The notes under the pieces were generated by a model that did no database searches, was not told the DNA's origin, and saw only the letters and a list, made by a program, of their open reading frames with translations. 13,099 bases of DNA from Acidobacteriota bacterium (GTDB lineage: Bacteria > Acidobacteriota > Terriglobia > Terriglobales > Acidobacteriaceae): the NCBI GenBank assembly GCA_021779695.1, contig JAJYAE010000099.1, forward strand, positions 1 to 13,099. The letters run 5' to 3'. Both the position numbers and the translations under genes were made by a program. Shown piece by piece: positions 12,336-13,099 of the stretch (position 1 is its first letter; every line of letters begins with the position of its first letter).

Positions 12336-13099
12336 ATGCTTCCCGCTTCGCTGCCTGATCTCGATGGCCTTGATCCGGAGACGCTGAAGGCACTGCTGAT
12401 TGCCAAGCATCGTGAGTCCGTTGAACAGCACAAGCAGTTGAGGTCGAACTCGCCAGAGATCGAGCATTTGAAGCTGGTCATCGAGAAGTACCGGCGGATG
12501 ATCTTCGGGCGCAAGAGCGAGAAGCTCACCAGAGAGCTGGAGCAGTTGGAACTTCGTCTCGAAGAACTGGAGACGACCGAAGCCGCAGATCAAGCAGCCG
12601 AGGCGGCTGCTGAAGCCGAACAGCCGAGTTCGCCGCAGTCCGAGTCGAGGCCGAGAACATCGCGTCCACGGCGCAGCCTCTTCCGGAAGACCTTCCTCGC
12701 GAAGTGATCATGCACATGCCCGAGCACGATTGCTGCCCCGGCTGCGGTGGTCAGTTGCGCCAGTTCGGAGAAGATGTTTCCGAGCAGCTGGAACGCATTC
12801 CGGCCACCTACAAGGTCATCCGTCACGTCCGGCCCAAGTTCGCGTGCTCCACTTGCGATCGCGTAGTAGAAGCCCCCGCACCTTCCAGACCCATCGCTTA
12901 CGGCCTGGCTGGCCCTGATCTACTGGCGCATGTGCTGGTATCGAAGTTCGCCGACCACCAGCCCCTTTACAGGCAGTCTGAGATTTTCGCGCGCGAAGGC
13001 ATCGATCTCGATCGCTCGACACTGGCCGGCTGGGTCGGCGCAGCCAGTGAACTGGTCGCGCCGCTGGTCGATCAGATCAGGAAGCATGTCCTGGCTGGA
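12336..13099 (+). pseudogene. tnpC: IS66 transposase TnpC, frameshifted and cut by window edge
   Basis: The DDE transposase of the element starts at the ATG 12336 with MLPASLPDLDGLDPETLKAL. The leucine-zipper-like segment LKLVIEKYRRMIFGRKSEKL follows, and then an Ala/Glu/Ser linker. Near 12675 the frame is lost and a TGA follows at 12705-12707. The reading resumes one frame back as PLPEDLPREVIMHMPEHDCC, PGCGGQLRQFGEDVSEQLER (zinc-finger CxxC), FACSTCDRVVEAP and SKFADHQPLYRQSEIFAREG, all standard for IS66 TnpC. Restoring one A in CGGCGCA-GCCT would give RRKPLPEDLPRE, so a one-base deletion or a sequencing error explains it. The catalytic acids lie beyond the window. Confidence 0.85.

Larger units (their letters stand above)
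11469..13099 (+). mobile_element. IS66-family insertion sequence, left part
   Basis: The left tip GTAAGCGTGGGAAGTTTCCC (11469-11488) has the GTAAGCG start characteristic of IS66 terminal repeats. It is followed by the standard order tnpA-tnpB-tnpC. The element continues beyond the right edge, so the right repeat and the 8-bp target duplication (left copy would be GGTTCTTC, 11461-11468) cannot be checked. Confidence 0.85.

Noticed and set aside
1..13099. CRISPR arrays, tRNA/rRNA genes, defence or phage modules
   Set aside because: No regularly spaced repeats, no tRNA-like cloverleaf and no phage or defence protein motifs were seen by eye on either strand.

Overview
The window looks like an accessory, island-like stretch of a soil-type, moderately GC-rich bacterial chromosome. 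The IS630/IS1380/IS256/IS66 mixture and the style of the sugar-utilisation genes would suit an acidobacterium, but that assignment is an impression from sequence style and no marker gene proves it.

Layout from left to right. Positions 1-335 carry no recognisable gene. At 362-937 is a serine recombinase of the resolvase/invertase type, with a promoter and a res-like inverted repeat directly upstream. Just behind it is the last ~54 codons of what looks like a DUF2130-type protein (971-1135), an orphan gene tail. At 1333-2463 (minus strand) is an IS630-family transposase broken by two frameshifts. Positions 2464-3488 are a gene-poor kilobase with a short orphan gene tail, an inverted repeat and a small stem-loop.

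The intact core is 3489-8322. It holds three co-directional genes, each with its own start: a SIS-domain phosphosugar isomerase-like protein, a cytoplasmic TIM-barrel glycoside-hydrolase-like protein, and a Tat-exported ~936-residue protein with a probable alpha/alpha-toroid glycosidase domain. An AraC-family regulator with an N-terminal cupin-like sensor lies on the minus strand at 10428-11366. The natural reading is a carbohydrate-utilisation cassette: a periplasmic or exported enzyme releases a sugar unit, a cytoplasmic enzyme and an isomerase process it, and an AraC protein may control it. The substrate is unknown.

The core is hemmed in by transposon debris. After it come an internally deleted, frameshifted IS1380 transposase (8464-8995), a short tail of another gene followed 2 bp later by a small conserved-looking protein gene (9097-9486), and a 5'-truncated IS256 transposase with an internal stop (9815-10384). 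The IS256 end has apparently become the last codons of the AraC gene. On the right edge an IS66-family element begins at 11469 with its left inverted repeat, tnpA and tnpB. Its tnpC carries a one-base frameshift and runs off the window. I did not find a defence system, CRISPR array or RNA gene.
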